From contig CM049311.1 in NCBI GenBank assembly GCA_026874595.1, forward strand, positions 17,199,676 through 17,263,675: a stretch of DNA of 64,000 bases, in the 5' to 3' direction. A program made the translations under genes and the position numbers. The notes beneath the pieces are model-generated. The model saw only the letters and a program-made list of their open reading frames with translations, was not told the origin of the DNA and ran no database searches. This stretch comes from Sipunculus nudus (taxonomy: Eukaryota > Annelida > Sipuncula > Golfingiida > Sipunculidae). Of the stretch, positions 24,001 through 33,235 are shown in pieces (the first letter of the stretch is position 1; the number at the start of each line of letters is the position of its first letter).

Positions 24001-25775
24001 ACTGTATTTTTGTCCAATCAGGTGAGACTTTGTGCTGGAAGACACTGCCAAGCGAGAAATACACGGAGCCAATCATGTTCATTTTGTTTTGATTGACAGC
24101 TCATCGTCCCAGTAAAAGGCCACGGACTCAGAGAGAATTGCCCCAGACGTGGTTTGCTTAGGGCCTTAGGCACATAGGATGCCCGGCCGGTGAGCTGTAA
24201 TTCAAACGAATCGTAATGTCATAATCAAATTGGTCGATGATACATGGCTATGCTAACACATTCATAATGTCATAATCAAATCGGTCAATGATGCGAGAAT
24301 GCATAGGGAGCAATTAAAAATAAACCGTAAACTCATCAAGCGGCGCTAGAAGCGCAGCTATGGGCGGAGCCAGGATGCCTGTCGAGTGTTTGTTCATTGG
24401 CATCTGGTTGGCTGCTTGTCACATCATACGCACATATTTTTCAGCGGACAACGAACCACCATCTGGTGTCTAAATATATCATAAACGGTCAAAGCTGGCA
24501 GCGTGAAAATCAGTTGCTTCTTTAGAAGCGCAAGATTTCCGCTGCCTCGGGAGCGGATACATAGACCAAGTAATATTTAAACCTTCTTCTCCATGTAAGT
24601 CCATTACCATACAAATGGAGAATATAAAAAATGAACTTACTATGTACATTTGAACTTAATTATGTATATTGTTCATCTTACCATAAGGAATAGCTAGAGA
24701 CCAAGGAGGTAAAAAATTGACTATAAGTGCAGTAATTGAAATCAGTCAGTGACTGCATGCCTAATTTGATGATTGATTATTGCCTTGTGATTAGTCTATG
24801 CATTATCATGGCCCTAATAAATGATATTTAATAACTAAATTGTTTGTTTTTGTCAAAGCTAAAATTTTACTGTTCACCTGTTTTTGAAAGGCTATTTTTA
24901 TTAAGTCATGTAAAAATGGATTTTTTTGTAAGTTAATAAGAGCTTTTCATGATTACATTTATCCAGATTTATCTCTTTGTTCATGGTCAAATTTTCAAGT
25001 CTAGCCATTGATCACAGACCTTGACTGCCACAAGTGGGTCTAATATGTTGTAAAACTTCGACTGATTTCTCATATTTTCAAATAATTTTGTTCTTAAATG
25101 TGTTAGGCATGTGTTTATTAACCTTGTTGAAAATAAGCTCGTTTAATCCTCTACTCTTCACTATAATTGTTTCCCTTGCATAATATTAATAATTTTCTTA
25201 GAAAAAAGCAGGTGGACATGGTGGAATGATACGGACTATAAATAATAATTGCAAATACTGCCTTGCATAGATTTTATATGTTCTGGTGCAACCGCAAAGA
25301 TTAAACTATCACAAAACGTTCAGAATGAAGAAATCGCAAAATTTCCGCCTCGAGAATGTAAAGCCAGCCACAGTAATCACTGCTTAAGGGGTGTATCTGA
25401 GTCATTGTCCATTACTAGATTTCAGATTTTTACAAAGTTAAATTGGAGAAAAAAGTGAAAATTGATCAAGAAGTTCACAATATTTGATAAGAAATGAGAG
25501 GTATATCCTTTATAAATCATAACAAGAAAATGTCCGATTAAATATGCTTTCTTAATTTTTCCAGAAAAATACTGCAAGAATGTCCTCACCTGGAAATGCT
25601 CAATACCAGTACTTGCCGGGGTCTACCACGTGAGCTAAGAAGAGAGGTCAGAGGTCAAGAGAAAATGAGAGAGTTTAAGAATAATTTAGGCAAAGCAACA
25701 GATCATACTTATAACACATTTGGGCCTCAGTTATCCAAACATCAGGTGTCCGATATGTCATTTATCCCTATTTAA
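5648..25775 (+). CDS. FBXL6: F-box/LRR protein, FBXL6 orthologue (whole gene, nine coding exons)
   Basis: Joined exons 5648-6090, 8698-8887, 9302-9433, 9882-10007, 10590-10748, 11843-11946, 21376-21538, 23547-23608 and 25565-25775 give 1590 nt, 529 residues plus stop, close to the 539 residues I recall for human FBXL6. All junctions are GT-AG and keep frame. Order of parts: lysine-rich N-terminus (about residues 20-95, probable nuclear signal), F-box at about 121-172 beginning WGKAMPHHILVKIF and continuing in exon 2 as LSRVCPLWHDVAL, then leucine-rich repeats (LNLSGW, LDLSC, LKLLDISGC, LQELDISG) and a C-terminal CRGLPREL block typical of FBXL6. F-box proteins of this class bind SKP1 and act as substrate receptors of SCF ubiquitin ligases; the substrate is not predictable here. 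One LRR-sized segment between the last repeats seems absent compared with my memory of the vertebrate protein; it may be lost or lie in an exon I missed. A 5' noncoding exon is possible because TTTTCAG precedes position 5642. Confidence 0.9.
6991..7706. repeat. Large inverted repeat in FBXL6 intron 1
   Basis: Arms of about 225 bp (6991-7215 and 7476-7706) are near-identical, starting CTAATTTCAGGTTTCCAAGG and ending in its complement. Each arm carries TCAAAAATAGAGAAGAAAAG, a poly-A/T run, GTGGCACCAC and TGATCATGAT palindromes. Spacer about 260 bp. Confidence 0.85.
7707..8375 (+). repeat. Two further direct units of the intron 1 repeat
   Basis: The right-arm unit recurs at about 7800-8050 and 8125-8370 in the same orientation with more divergence (landmarks: CTCCTTGGAAACCT at about 7683, 8023 and 8342; GGTGGCACC / GGTGGCGCCACC). 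A poly-C run of about 19 at 8067-8085 separates them. Confidence 0.75.
8698..8887 (+). CDS. FBXL6: FBXL6 exon 2 (second half of F-box, first LRR)
   Basis: Acceptor AATTCAG ends at 8697 and donor GTAAAT begins at 8888. The first base completes the Asn codon begun in exon 1, giving the F-box signature LSRVCPLWHDVAL followed by DASLWEDVDLS, matching the family pattern SRVCrxWxxxAxDxxLWxxVxL. The exon closes with the LRR-like RSLNLSGWQGITDADMQ. Confidence 0.92.
9302..9433 (+). CDS. FBXL6: FBXL6 exon 3 (LRR)
   Basis: Acceptor TGTATTTCAG ends at 9301 and donor GTGAGT starts at 9434. 44 codons in phase 0. Encodes LRRs with LEFIQLSNCPRLTS and CPQLSGVDLSHSA, the alternating Leu/Cys/Asn pattern of cysteine-containing F-box LRRs. 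Confidence 0.88.
9882..10007 (+). CDS. FBXL6: FBXL6 exon 4 (LRR)
   Basis: Acceptor TTTACACCAG ends at 9881 and donor GTGAGT starts at 10008. 42 codons, phase 0 at both ends. Contains SRLKQLNVSYN, an LRR core that lines up with the RMRKLWLTYS stretch I recall from vertebrate FBXL6. Confidence 0.82.
10590..10748 (+). CDS. FBXL6: FBXL6 exon 5 (LRR)
   Basis: Acceptor GTAAACCAG ends at 10589 and donor GTGAGA starts at 10749. 53 codons. Two clear LRR cores, LQVLDLSC and CCPLLEVLRLANSYF, correspond to the CPQLQVLRLLNL region of the family. Confidence 0.9.
11843..11946 (+). CDS. FBXL6: FBXL6 exon 6 (LRR)
   Basis: Acceptor TTTACTAG ends at 11842 and donor GTAGGA starts at 11947. Encodes GFSKLKELNIARSTARLV then VTNDVLL, matching the family's GFPSLEELCLASST...VSNEVL order. 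It ends two bases into an Arg codon (AG|G) completed 9.4 kb away in exon 7. Confidence 0.87.
12040..12926. repeat. Diverged GGTGGCGCCACC-family sequence
   Basis: Begins near AAAAGCCCGTCCAGGGCTGG and includes phrases such as CTCAGAAACGGCTAGAGCT and GGTGGCGCCACC (about 12469). It looks like an older or different member of the array family that follows. A cluster of GTCTAGAC/TCTAGA palindromes lies at 12784-12842. Confidence 0.5.
12927..17833 (+). mobile_element. Helentron-like (HINE) element with giant internal tandem array, 5' end missing
   Basis: Same family as 27690-29115: it starts in homologous sequence (GGTCACATGTGAACTG) and ends with ATTTCTGCGGATA, a hairpin TAGTAG-CTTGT-CGACTA (one mismatch) and TTCTAG at 17829-17833, followed by T. 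Between lie ~17 dimeric units of about 277 bp; each half contains ATATCTC, GGTTTGAC and a GGTGGCGCCACC core, so the two halves are diverged duplicates. Sits within FBXL6 intron 6. No protein-coding. Confidence 0.75.
14270..17365 (+). repeat. 829-bp higher-order repeat, about four copies
   Basis: Blocks beginning near 14290, 15119, 15948 and 16778 are spaced by 829, 829 and 830 bp and are nearly identical over their length, whereas adjacent 277-bp units differ. This is the signature of recent unequal exchange or segmental duplication of a three-unit block. Confidence 0.88.
17834..18860. other. Noncoding intronic stretch
   Basis: No recognised gene or repeat; simple A runs at 17940 and 18430. 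Confidence 0.4.
18863..19022. mobile_element. Short MITE, AACCTGTCTAAT family (diverged)
   Basis: Starts TACAGTCCAACCTTTCTGAA and contains AACCACCTGT and ACAACCATCTGTCTATTA, matching the family seen at 20119, 23098 and, more distantly, 48855. Confidence 0.5.
19620..20063. mobile_element. hAT-type MITE with perfect 8-bp target duplication
   Basis: AGGCCTAC at 19620-19627 and 20056-20063 flank a 428-bp element (19628-20055) with ends TAGGGATGAAA and, inverted, TAGGGCTGAAA. Subterminal blocks carry GTACTCGAGTAC and GAGTACTCGAGTCC, with GGGTAATAC/GGGTAATGC in inverted-like arrangement. 8-bp duplications are the hallmark of the hAT superfamily. No transposase, so non-autonomous. Lies in FBXL6 intron 6. 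Confidence 0.88.
20119..20202. mobile_element. Short MITE, AACCTGTCTAAT family
   Basis: AACCTGTCTAATATGACCAC at the left pairs with GGTGGTTGCATTAGACAGGT at the right, giving a ~84-bp hairpin element that ends TTTGACTGTA. Confidence 0.7.
20313..21010 (+). repeat. 46-bp minisatellite, 15 copies
   Basis: Units of 46 bp (a few of 43) with landmarks TGTGTTAGACTTTGTTATGG and CTGTGTGAGTCAACACAG; the latter is a palindrome with GAGTCA at its centre. About 11 of 15 units keep TGAGTCA exactly. A 134-codon open frame across it is a repeat artefact (three 46-bp units are in register with codons). Lies in FBXL6 intron 6, 0.4 kb before exon 7. Confidence 0.93.
21376..21538 (+). CDS. FBXL6: FBXL6 exon 7 (LRR)
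   Basis: Acceptor GGCTTGCAG ends at 21375 and donor GTGAGT starts at 21539. Reads RLLRTSCDLKLLDISGC across the junction, then SLDQLPVTGLESLDVSLC, matching NLRLLDLRGC...GLQDLPCRELEQL of the family. The frame join with exon 6 confirms that the 9.4-kb repeat-filled intron is spliced out. Confidence 0.9.
21539..23546. other. FBXL6 intron 7
   Basis: Noncoding. A short AACCTGTCT-family MITE lies at 23098-23180 (GGAACCTGTCTGAAAGACCA ... TGTCTTATTACACAG). If the vertebrate-like extra LRR exists it would be here or in intron 8, but no convincing exon was seen. Confidence 0.5.
23547..23608 (+). CDS. FBXL6: FBXL6 exon 8 (LRR)
   Basis: Acceptor TTTTTTTCAG ends at 23546 and donor GTGAGT starts at 23609. 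Short exon (62 nt) encoding WSNTLQELDISGTAVSAQNV, like the family's WCHTLRELDLSG. It joins exon 9 through a split Arg codon. Confidence 0.87.
24210..24300 (+). repeat. 52-bp tandem duplication
   Basis: TAATGTCATAATCAAATTGG (about 24214) recurs at about 24266 with near-identical following sequence (GTCGATGAT / GTCAATGAT). In FBXL6 intron 8; the rest of the intron shows no recognised feature. Confidence 0.7.
25565..25775 (+). CDS. FBXL6: FBXL6 exon 9 (C-terminus and stop)
   Basis: Acceptor AATTTTTCCAG ends at 25564; TAA at 25773-25775. Encodes ILQECPHLEMLNTSTC, then CRGLPRELRREVRGQEKM, the conserved FBXL6 tail, then about 30 poorly conserved residues. Confidence 0.88.
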
Positions 25776-26640
25776 ATTCAGGATATTTTACATATCATTA
25801 AATGATATATATTGCTCATTTATAAAATAAAATGTTTGAATAATTGAGTTGCCATCTGAACTGTCAGGATAATTGATAATGTGCTGAAATAAATTATATT
25901 TGATTTTGTTTATTGCTTTGATAATGTTCCTCATGGGCTGAAGATAACCTCCTGTCATATATTTTCTATTCAAGGAAATAATGCAATGTTTTAATGTAAT
26001 CACTGTCTCAAGGAGTGCACAACTGGATAGAAAACATGGGCTATGGACCTTCCAATAAGATATCATTACAAAGCATATTGCATGTTTAGATTAACTTCTG
26101 TTTGTTTTTATTTTAGATCAGTTGACCAAGTCATGTGAGCTGTAGCAAAGGCCCTTTCTCAATAATCTGTCTGGATGCCTGTTAACACGGACAAAGTAAA
26201 ACTTGGAATATTGCATACAGTTAGACAGGGGGAAAACTATAACCATACCTGATCCTAGGTCAATGTGACCTTATTCCTTTGAGAAATTAAGCAAAAACCC
26301 CCATTTTTCTTGGAAGCCCTATTAATACATTCCAAGCTTTCATAATATCATAACCTCTCTTTTTATAGTTTGCCTAAAGTTCCTCAAAATGCTTTCTGGG
26401 TGCATGCAGAAAATTCCATCAATTTATATGCAATTTGTTGAAGTTACACAAGATGCCTGAATTTCGTAAGATTGATTCAAGTAATATATTTAGATAATAT
26501 CACGGTTTGGACTAAATGTATACGTTATTTTTTCTATGTTAAATTTTTCAACAAAAGTGTATTTGTTATAAGTAAAGGTTTATATTAAATTGCTCCATCA
26601 AAATGTTTACAATAAAATGATTTTCAAAGACATGATTGTT
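25776..26640 (+). promoter_or_regulatory. Probable FBXL6 3' untranslated region with two poly(A) signals
   Basis: AATAAA occurs at 25888-25893 and again at 26611-26616; the second is followed by a T/G-rich stretch (GATTGTTTTATTG). No coding pattern is seen. Which signal is used cannot be told from sequence. Confidence 0.45.
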
Positions 26641-27330
26641 TTATTGAAATTTTGGATGTGTTTAATTTATGTGTAAAACAGTTACATGTAGTCGACATTA
26701 GAACCATGTAGTATAAAAACCTCAGTGGTGTGTTTTGGCTTATCAAGTAGATATGCGTTGCCTCTGATGGCAAACCGTTGAACAGTTAAATCCCTGTTTG
26801 CTGTTAGATTTTGGCTCGGATTGACGCCTGGCCTGGGCTATCTTGGAATTTCCCTTATACACTCGACAAATCAAGGCTAGACCCAACATAGCGGAGGCTT
26901 GCTGTCCTTAGAATGCAGATTTCTTGTTATTTATGTGTCGAACGTGTTATAACAGGACCTCGTGTATATCCAGGTTACTGTGATGGTTAATTGTTATTGT
27001 ATTTTAAACGCCTCGTAAAATTATTAATTATGACTTAATGTGTAGAGTATTAATTATGATCAGAGATTAATTATAAAAATGGAGCATTTTTCATTCATGG
27101 GGACACAAAATATTGTAATTTACGGTAAAACAACATGTAAAATATGCTGATTACTAGGGCTGGTAAACGATCAGCCTGTTCAGGTACAATACGCATTGCG
27201 ATACACTTTAAGCGATACCCGATACGCGTTGACGATACGCTTATTTTTCATTGTGTATCATTGTCTGATTAAAACCTATGTGTTCATAAATAATAATAAA
27301 GACCAGTATATATTATGTATGTATGTATAA
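26641..27330. other. Noncoding stretch with CGATACGC-rich repeat
   Basis: At 27158-27250 a TAGGGCTGGTAAACGATCAG stretch, followed by CGATAC repeats, resembles one end of a hAT-like MITE; a similar ATCGATACGACGATACAGC block occurs at 46286. About 26935-27030 resembles 63640-63710 (AACAGGACCTCGTGTATATC / AACAGGACAAGGTATATCCC). Confidence 0.45.
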
Positions 27331-27332
27331 AT

Positions 27333-27381
<49 letters not shown>
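27328..27381. repeat. (TA)n microsatellite
   Basis: Alternating TA with minor interruptions, followed by CAGGGGCGTATTCATAGGGG, one of the recurring 'GGGGCGxATyCA' short motifs found beside TA or G/C runs. Confidence 0.95.
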
Positions 27382-27385
<4 letters not shown>

Positions 27386-27689
27386 GGGCGTATTCATAGG
27401 GGGGCGCAAAAGGGCGCGCGCCCACCTAAAATTCTGCTAACACTTATACCAGTCAACTTCTTGCAAGTGTTATGTTTGTTAACTCATATTTATTTTATGT
27501 TATTTCAACTGAGTATGCATAAACATATAAAATATGGCGTTTTAAGTAGAAAAAATATTTTCATGTTTCTGTATGCGGGGTTATGGTAATGTTATTCCCA
27601 TACAGAAAAGAAAGAAGAAAAACAAGAAAGATCTTGTCTGTAGTGTAAATATAGATATATACATATATATATCTTATATATTAATTGTA

Positions 27690-29115
27690 TCCGCCAAAAC
27701 GAAGTTTTGCGGATACTATGTTTTTGACCGGGTTCCGCCGCCGCTGCCGCCGCGTTCGTTTCCGGAGAACTCCTCTGAGACTACTGGACGGATTTTTCCA
27801 AAACTTACACAAATTATCGGGTCACATGTGAACTGGTGCCTAACCAAGTGACCTTGACCCCTGACCTTTCCTCTCTGCCCAGCGTCGTTTGTGCGTCTGT
27901 TTCCACACATAAACCCACGTAACTCGGGAACCGTTTGACCGATCAGGAAAATTTTTTTACACAAATGTAGCCTTGGGATAGCTTTATAACATCCACAAAA
28001 AAAGGTGGCGCCACCTGCAACCATGTTTGCACAGTGTCCATCTGTTCATCTGCCTTGGGTTAAAATCACTCGTATCTCTGCACTGGTTTGACTAATTCAC
28101 CTAAAATTTGGCATGCCTATACATCCTAGATAGCTTTCTTGATTTTATGACAGGTGGCGCCACCTACATTCACGTTAACACTGCAGACATCCAAGCTCAT
28201 ATCTCGGGAACTGTTTGACCGATCAGAAAAAAAATTTCACACTAATGTAGCCCTTGGATAGCTTTATAACATACACAAAAATGGTGGCGCCACCTGCAGC
28301 CATTTTTGCACAGCGTCCATCTGTTTGTCTGTCTGAGGTTAAAATCACTCACATCTCTGCAGTGGTTTGACTAATTCACCTGAAATTCGGCATGCGTATA
28401 CATCCTAGATAGCTTTCTTGATTTTATGACAGGTGTGCCACCTACCTTCACGTTAACGCTGCAGACATCCAAGCTCATATCTCGGGAACCGTTTGACCGA
28501 TCAGGAAAAAATTTTTACACAAATTAGCCCTTGGATAGCTTTATAACATACACAAAAATGGTGGCGCCACCTGCAGCCATTTTCGCACAGCGTCCATCTG
28601 TTTGTCTGCCTTTGGTTAAAATCACTCATATCTCTTCAGTGGTTTGACCAAATTACCTGAAATTTGACGTGCATATACATCCTAGATAGCTTTCTTGATT
28701 TTATGACAGGTGGCGCCACCTACTTTCACGTTCACGCTGCAGACATTAATGCTTATATCTCCGGACTCGTTTGACCAATCAGGTAAAAAATTACACAAAT
28801 GTAGCCCTTGGATATCTTTATAACATACATAAAAATTGTGGTACCACCGGCAGCCATTTTTGCACAGCGTCCATCTGTTTGTCTGCTGTGGGATAAAATC
28901 ACTCATATCCCTGCAGTGGTTTGACTTTTCCACATTAAATTTTGCATGTGTATACATCTTGGATAGTTTCTCGTTCAAATAACAGGTGGCGCCACCTACA
29001 ATCATGTTTATGTGATATGTGTTTCCCCTTGCCACTCACTCCATGCCTCACTTCACCCGTCCTTCTCTGATTTTGGCGGATACACGTAGTCGCTTGTCGA
29101 CTACCCGTATTCTAG
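27690..29115 (+). mobile_element. Complete Helentron-like non-autonomous element (HINE), 1.43 kb
   Basis: 5' end TCCGCCAAAACG after A, 3' end TTCTAG followed by T. A perfect 12-bp subterminal inverted repeat, TATCCGCCAAAA (27688-27699) and TTTTGGCGGATA (29071-29082). The 3' hairpin TAGTCG (29087-29092) / CGACTA (29098-29103) with loop CTTGT lies 8 bp before CTAG. The 5' terminus is itself a hairpin (TATCCGC...GCGGATA, 27688-27715). Inside are about four ~277-bp dimeric units with GGTGGCGCCACC. Subterminal inverted repeats, a 3' hairpin and internal tandem repeats are the described features of Helentron-associated elements. No Rep/helicase gene. Confidence 0.82.
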
Positions 29116-29981
29116 TTTATATTATAAGTTCTTGAGGTTCCTACTGACCTAAAGAGAAACTAGTTTAGTTTTGTTGAAATTTGTTGTGAATAAAGAACAA
29201 AAGCTTAACAAGATATTGTTCGTAATGTAAATGTAAAGAGTCTCAGACTTTGAAAATTTCTAAAATAAATCTAAACAGTAGAGGGATTATATACTTACAA
29301 ATTTCTCTAATTTTTTACCATCTCTCTTTTCTGTTTTGTTTGTGTGCAGAAGTGAAGTCTCCCAACCCCCATTTGATTGTTCTGTTACATGATCGTGGAT
29401 GGCCAAAAAATGTTAAACAATCCATGGAAGCTATTTGTACTTTCACTAGACGCTTGCTATGCCTCATTTTTAAAATTTACCCTGGAATACACCAAAAGAC
29501 TATATGAAAGCTTCTGGTTTCTTTATTCTGGGGTAATTAAAATCACCTCTAAATACCCAGCTACTGTCTCTGGAGCTAGATGGCCAGGATTTATGTCAGA
29601 AAGCTGCATTTTGAATAATAATATAAACCTGAAAATGGTATGCAAATAACAGTCAATGAGTATTTTATCACTTCTAATATTTCTTGTGTTTATGTACTTT
29701 AATTACCTCAGTTCAGACTATCTTTATTTCTTTTTAACTCCAACTGGCTATAGTTCAAACTTAATTTCTGCAAAAATAATTTATCTACGAAAACCTATAT
29801 TATGGAATTCATTATCAGAAGCTCTACATGAAAAATAGATGTAGTATCCTTTGACAGATGCAGTGACATATAATAGTTAATCCATTTCAGTTTTTTTTCA
29901 TCATCTTCTACTTAAAAGTTACAAATAAGTTACAACACTACACTTATTGATGCATGTATTTTTCTGTTGTTCAAATAATGC

Positions 29982-30029
<48 letters not shown>

Positions 30030-30239
30030 TGAGGGTCCCACGGTTAACATAATAAACAACTTTAACTAGATACCTTACGAAATTACATATAATAATCATA
30101 TTAATTATGCACGAACTAACAATATTTGACATGTTTAGTAGGAGAAAATTTAACAGCCACGCAGTGTGTTCAAACAAGTTTAAATATGCTTGCTTCCTAC
30201 TAATAGGCTTTTTGGAATATCAATATAATTTAGAAACAA

Positions 30240-30289
<50 letters not shown>

Positions 30290-30383
30290 CATGTCTGAAA
30301 GACGCAGAACAGCCCCCTTTCCCGACTCTGGGGCTGCGCCCCCTCTATTTTCAAATCCTGGATACGCCAATGTATATATATAT

Positions 30384-30435
<52 letters not shown>
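29116..30435. other. Noncoding stretch with three (TA)n runs
   Basis: TA runs at about 29987-30027, 30240-30288 and 30371-30436; between the last two, CTGGGGCTGCGCCCCCTC and CAAATCCTGGATACGCC form another copy of the short GGATCCAGG-type motif (reverse orientation). No gene. Confidence 0.6.
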
Positions 30436-32429
30436 GTCAGAGACGAGATTAAAATCCAGACGGATTTTGCAATTGTGATCTCGCCTAGACGGATTTAAAA
30501 CTCGCCTAGACGAGATCACATTCGCAATCTCGCCTAGGTGAGATTGAAATCCATCATGAAGCAGGCCAGGATTTTAATCTCGCATAGGCCAGTTTAAAAT
30601 CCGTCTTGTATCATCTAGGCGAGTTTAAAATCTGCTTGATATCACTTAGGCGAGTTAAAAACCTGCCTAGGCGAGATTAAAATAGTGATCTGATCTAATT
30701 TCCTAATATATTATGCATCGTAACTCACATATGAAAGATGTTTTCAGTCATATTTTCAATATTTTAACACTAAATGGTTATGTATAGTTCACCAGTAATA
30801 TATTTATAAATATTTACAGAATATTATATCATTAATGTAATAATAAACATTAATTTTGGAATTTTTTTATTACATATATATTTTTAATATGGTTATGTTT
30901 ATAGTTCACAAGTAATATATATTTATTAATATTTACAGAATATAATATTATTAATGTAATAATTAACATTTATGATTTTTATTTTATATTTTTATTAAAA
31001 AAAATAAGTAATAGGAAACTTACATGGGTATTGTATATGACATATTTAAATGATATATGATGTGGGCTGCTGCTGATAATTTACATAATAATTTTGTTGT
31101 TAATATTAATTTGAAGTGAAACTGGTATAAGTAATATAGGTGATGAAGTATTTTAAAAAGACAAAAGGAGACTGAATATAACTCATTTATTATTTATCAA
31201 TATAATACAAGGCATGTTTACATGCGTAAATGATCTATTAATCTATGAAGCAAGAATCATACCTTTCTGTTATGATATAATACTGTACAAAAAGGCAGTT
31301 ATCTTTTACCACAGTCTACATAAATATTGGAGCTTCACAAAATCCCTCACAAAACATTTTAAAAAAAGATCAGAAAAATATTATATACATTAGAAAAAAA
31401 GACTGAATAAGACAAAGAAATAAATACATGCATACATCTGTGTATCGACCTTTACCTATTCTCATATGATGTTTAATTACCAAAAAAAAGGTAATGGTGT
31501 ATCAAAGTCCATCATAAATACAGATACACTGCATATTTTTTACCATAAGTGTACACATTTTGACTGTCTATCTAGACTAATCTATCTATCTTTCTTGAAC
31601 TGTCTATCTATGATTGATTTAATATGCAAGTGGATGACTTTTTTTCCCCTCAGATTTGCTCTTCCTAATGTCTAATAAATTTCCTTCAGTATACCTCTTG
31701 TTACTCTCTAATTGCTTTATATTAAATACAATTACAAATATTTTTTTGGTATTAATTATTAATGATTTTTACAACAATGTTAAGAAAACTGGGAATAAAA
31801 TAAAGATTAATTAATTTTTAGCAAATAATTGGTATGATATGGATGCTGGAGACATCACTTGAAACACATCGAAGCTGCAAGTAATAATCAAATACCTATT
31901 TAAAAATTCCATTTCCAAAATTATTGTTAATTATAAAATTAAAAATCATTACATTAATGTAAAAATTAGTGTTAATTATTAAATTAATAATAAAATATTC
32001 TGTGAATATTAATAAATATATATTACCTGTGAATTATATAAAATATTCAGTGTTGAAATATTGAAAATCTGACTGAAAACATCTATCATATGTCAGTTAG
32101 AATGCATAATATATCAGGAAATTAGATCAGATCACTATTTTAATCTCGCCTAGGCAGGTTTTAAACTCGCTTAAGTCATATCAGGCAGATTTTAAACTCG
32201 CCTGGATGATACCAGACGGATTTTAAACTCGCCTAGGCGAGATTAAAATCCTGGCCTGCTCCATGATGGATTTCAATCTCGCCTAGGCGAGATTACGATT
32301 GTGATCTCGTCTAGGCGAGTTTTAAATCCGTCTAGGCGAGATCACAATTGCAATCTCGCCTAGGCGAGATCTCAATCGCAATCTCGTCTAGGCGAATTTA
32401 AAATCCGTCTGGATTTCAATCTCGTCTCT

Positions 32430-32432
<3 letters not shown>
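30436..32432. mobile_element. 2-kb fold-back element with CCTAGGCGAG-rich arms
   Basis: Ends GTCAGAGACGAGATT and AATCTCGTCTCTGAC are exact inverses. Outer arms of about 270 bp (30436-30700, 32110-32432) are built of repeated CTCGCCTAGGCGAG palindromes spaced by TTTAAAATCC. Inverted similarity continues inward through AT-rich sequence to about 31000 and 31920 (ATTAATGTAATAATTAACAT types). It lies inside (TA)n on both sides, so a target duplication cannot be read. No transposase. Confidence 0.85.
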
Positions 32433-32488
<56 letters not shown>

Positions 32489-32506
32489 GTGTGTGTGTGT
32501 GCATAC
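32433..32506. repeat. (TA)n(TG)n microsatellite
   Basis: TA run to about 32478, then GTATGTATGTGTGTGTGTGT; continuous with the tract left of the fold-back element. Confidence 0.95.
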
Positions 32507-33235
32507 ATATACATATTTATAACCCATATCATGGCAAGCTGGCGTATCTTACTGTTACAAGGCCCCTTGGGGATAGGGGTTACCTTGCAGCGCGCGAGAG
32601 GTTTACGGGGATCGTACTCCCTTTTACAAACAAACCGATTGATTAATGAGACGTCACATGGAGTTCACTTCATTAATTATATCTTGAAGATAAACACAAT
32701 TTCTGGCCCACTAATATATATAGTAGTACACACATAGAAAGTTTACGACGTTCCGGTTGATCCGGAAAAACTGTGTTATAAGGCCGACCTAAATAATATA
32801 ATAATAGGTCCATCTACTCCAATGGGATGTGCAAAACTAGAAAAGAATATTCTCCAAGTTTTTACGGCGTTGGTTCTTTACGACAGTAAAGTGTTATTTG
32901 CCAGTGTGTTATTTGGTCTATAAGTATGTGGCGGTGGTGCACCGGCCGGCCGTTAGCTGTCTCGTTTTGAGTCTTTAAAATAAAAGTTGACATCTCGGCA
33001 TATAGACATGCTTACGCTGTCGCCGAGCGATGATTAATACTGAATGTATGAATGAACTTACACATACTTACACATATTTGGTCATAAAGGATTCTAATGA
33101 AAGAAGCGGTTCTATTGAATATGGTGCGTGCCTTGTTATATGGGGAGACAAGCTGATAAACCCGGTATACCGGGCTTATTACCGGTGTTGGGGAGATATA
33201 TTAACTGAGAATTGGAATTTTGTCTCATTTTTATC

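Noticed and set aside
32560-33025. LTR-like sequence with CTATAAGTATG and AAAATAAAAG
   Set aside because: Promoter- and poly(A)-like strings occur but no paired copy, primer site or target duplication was found.
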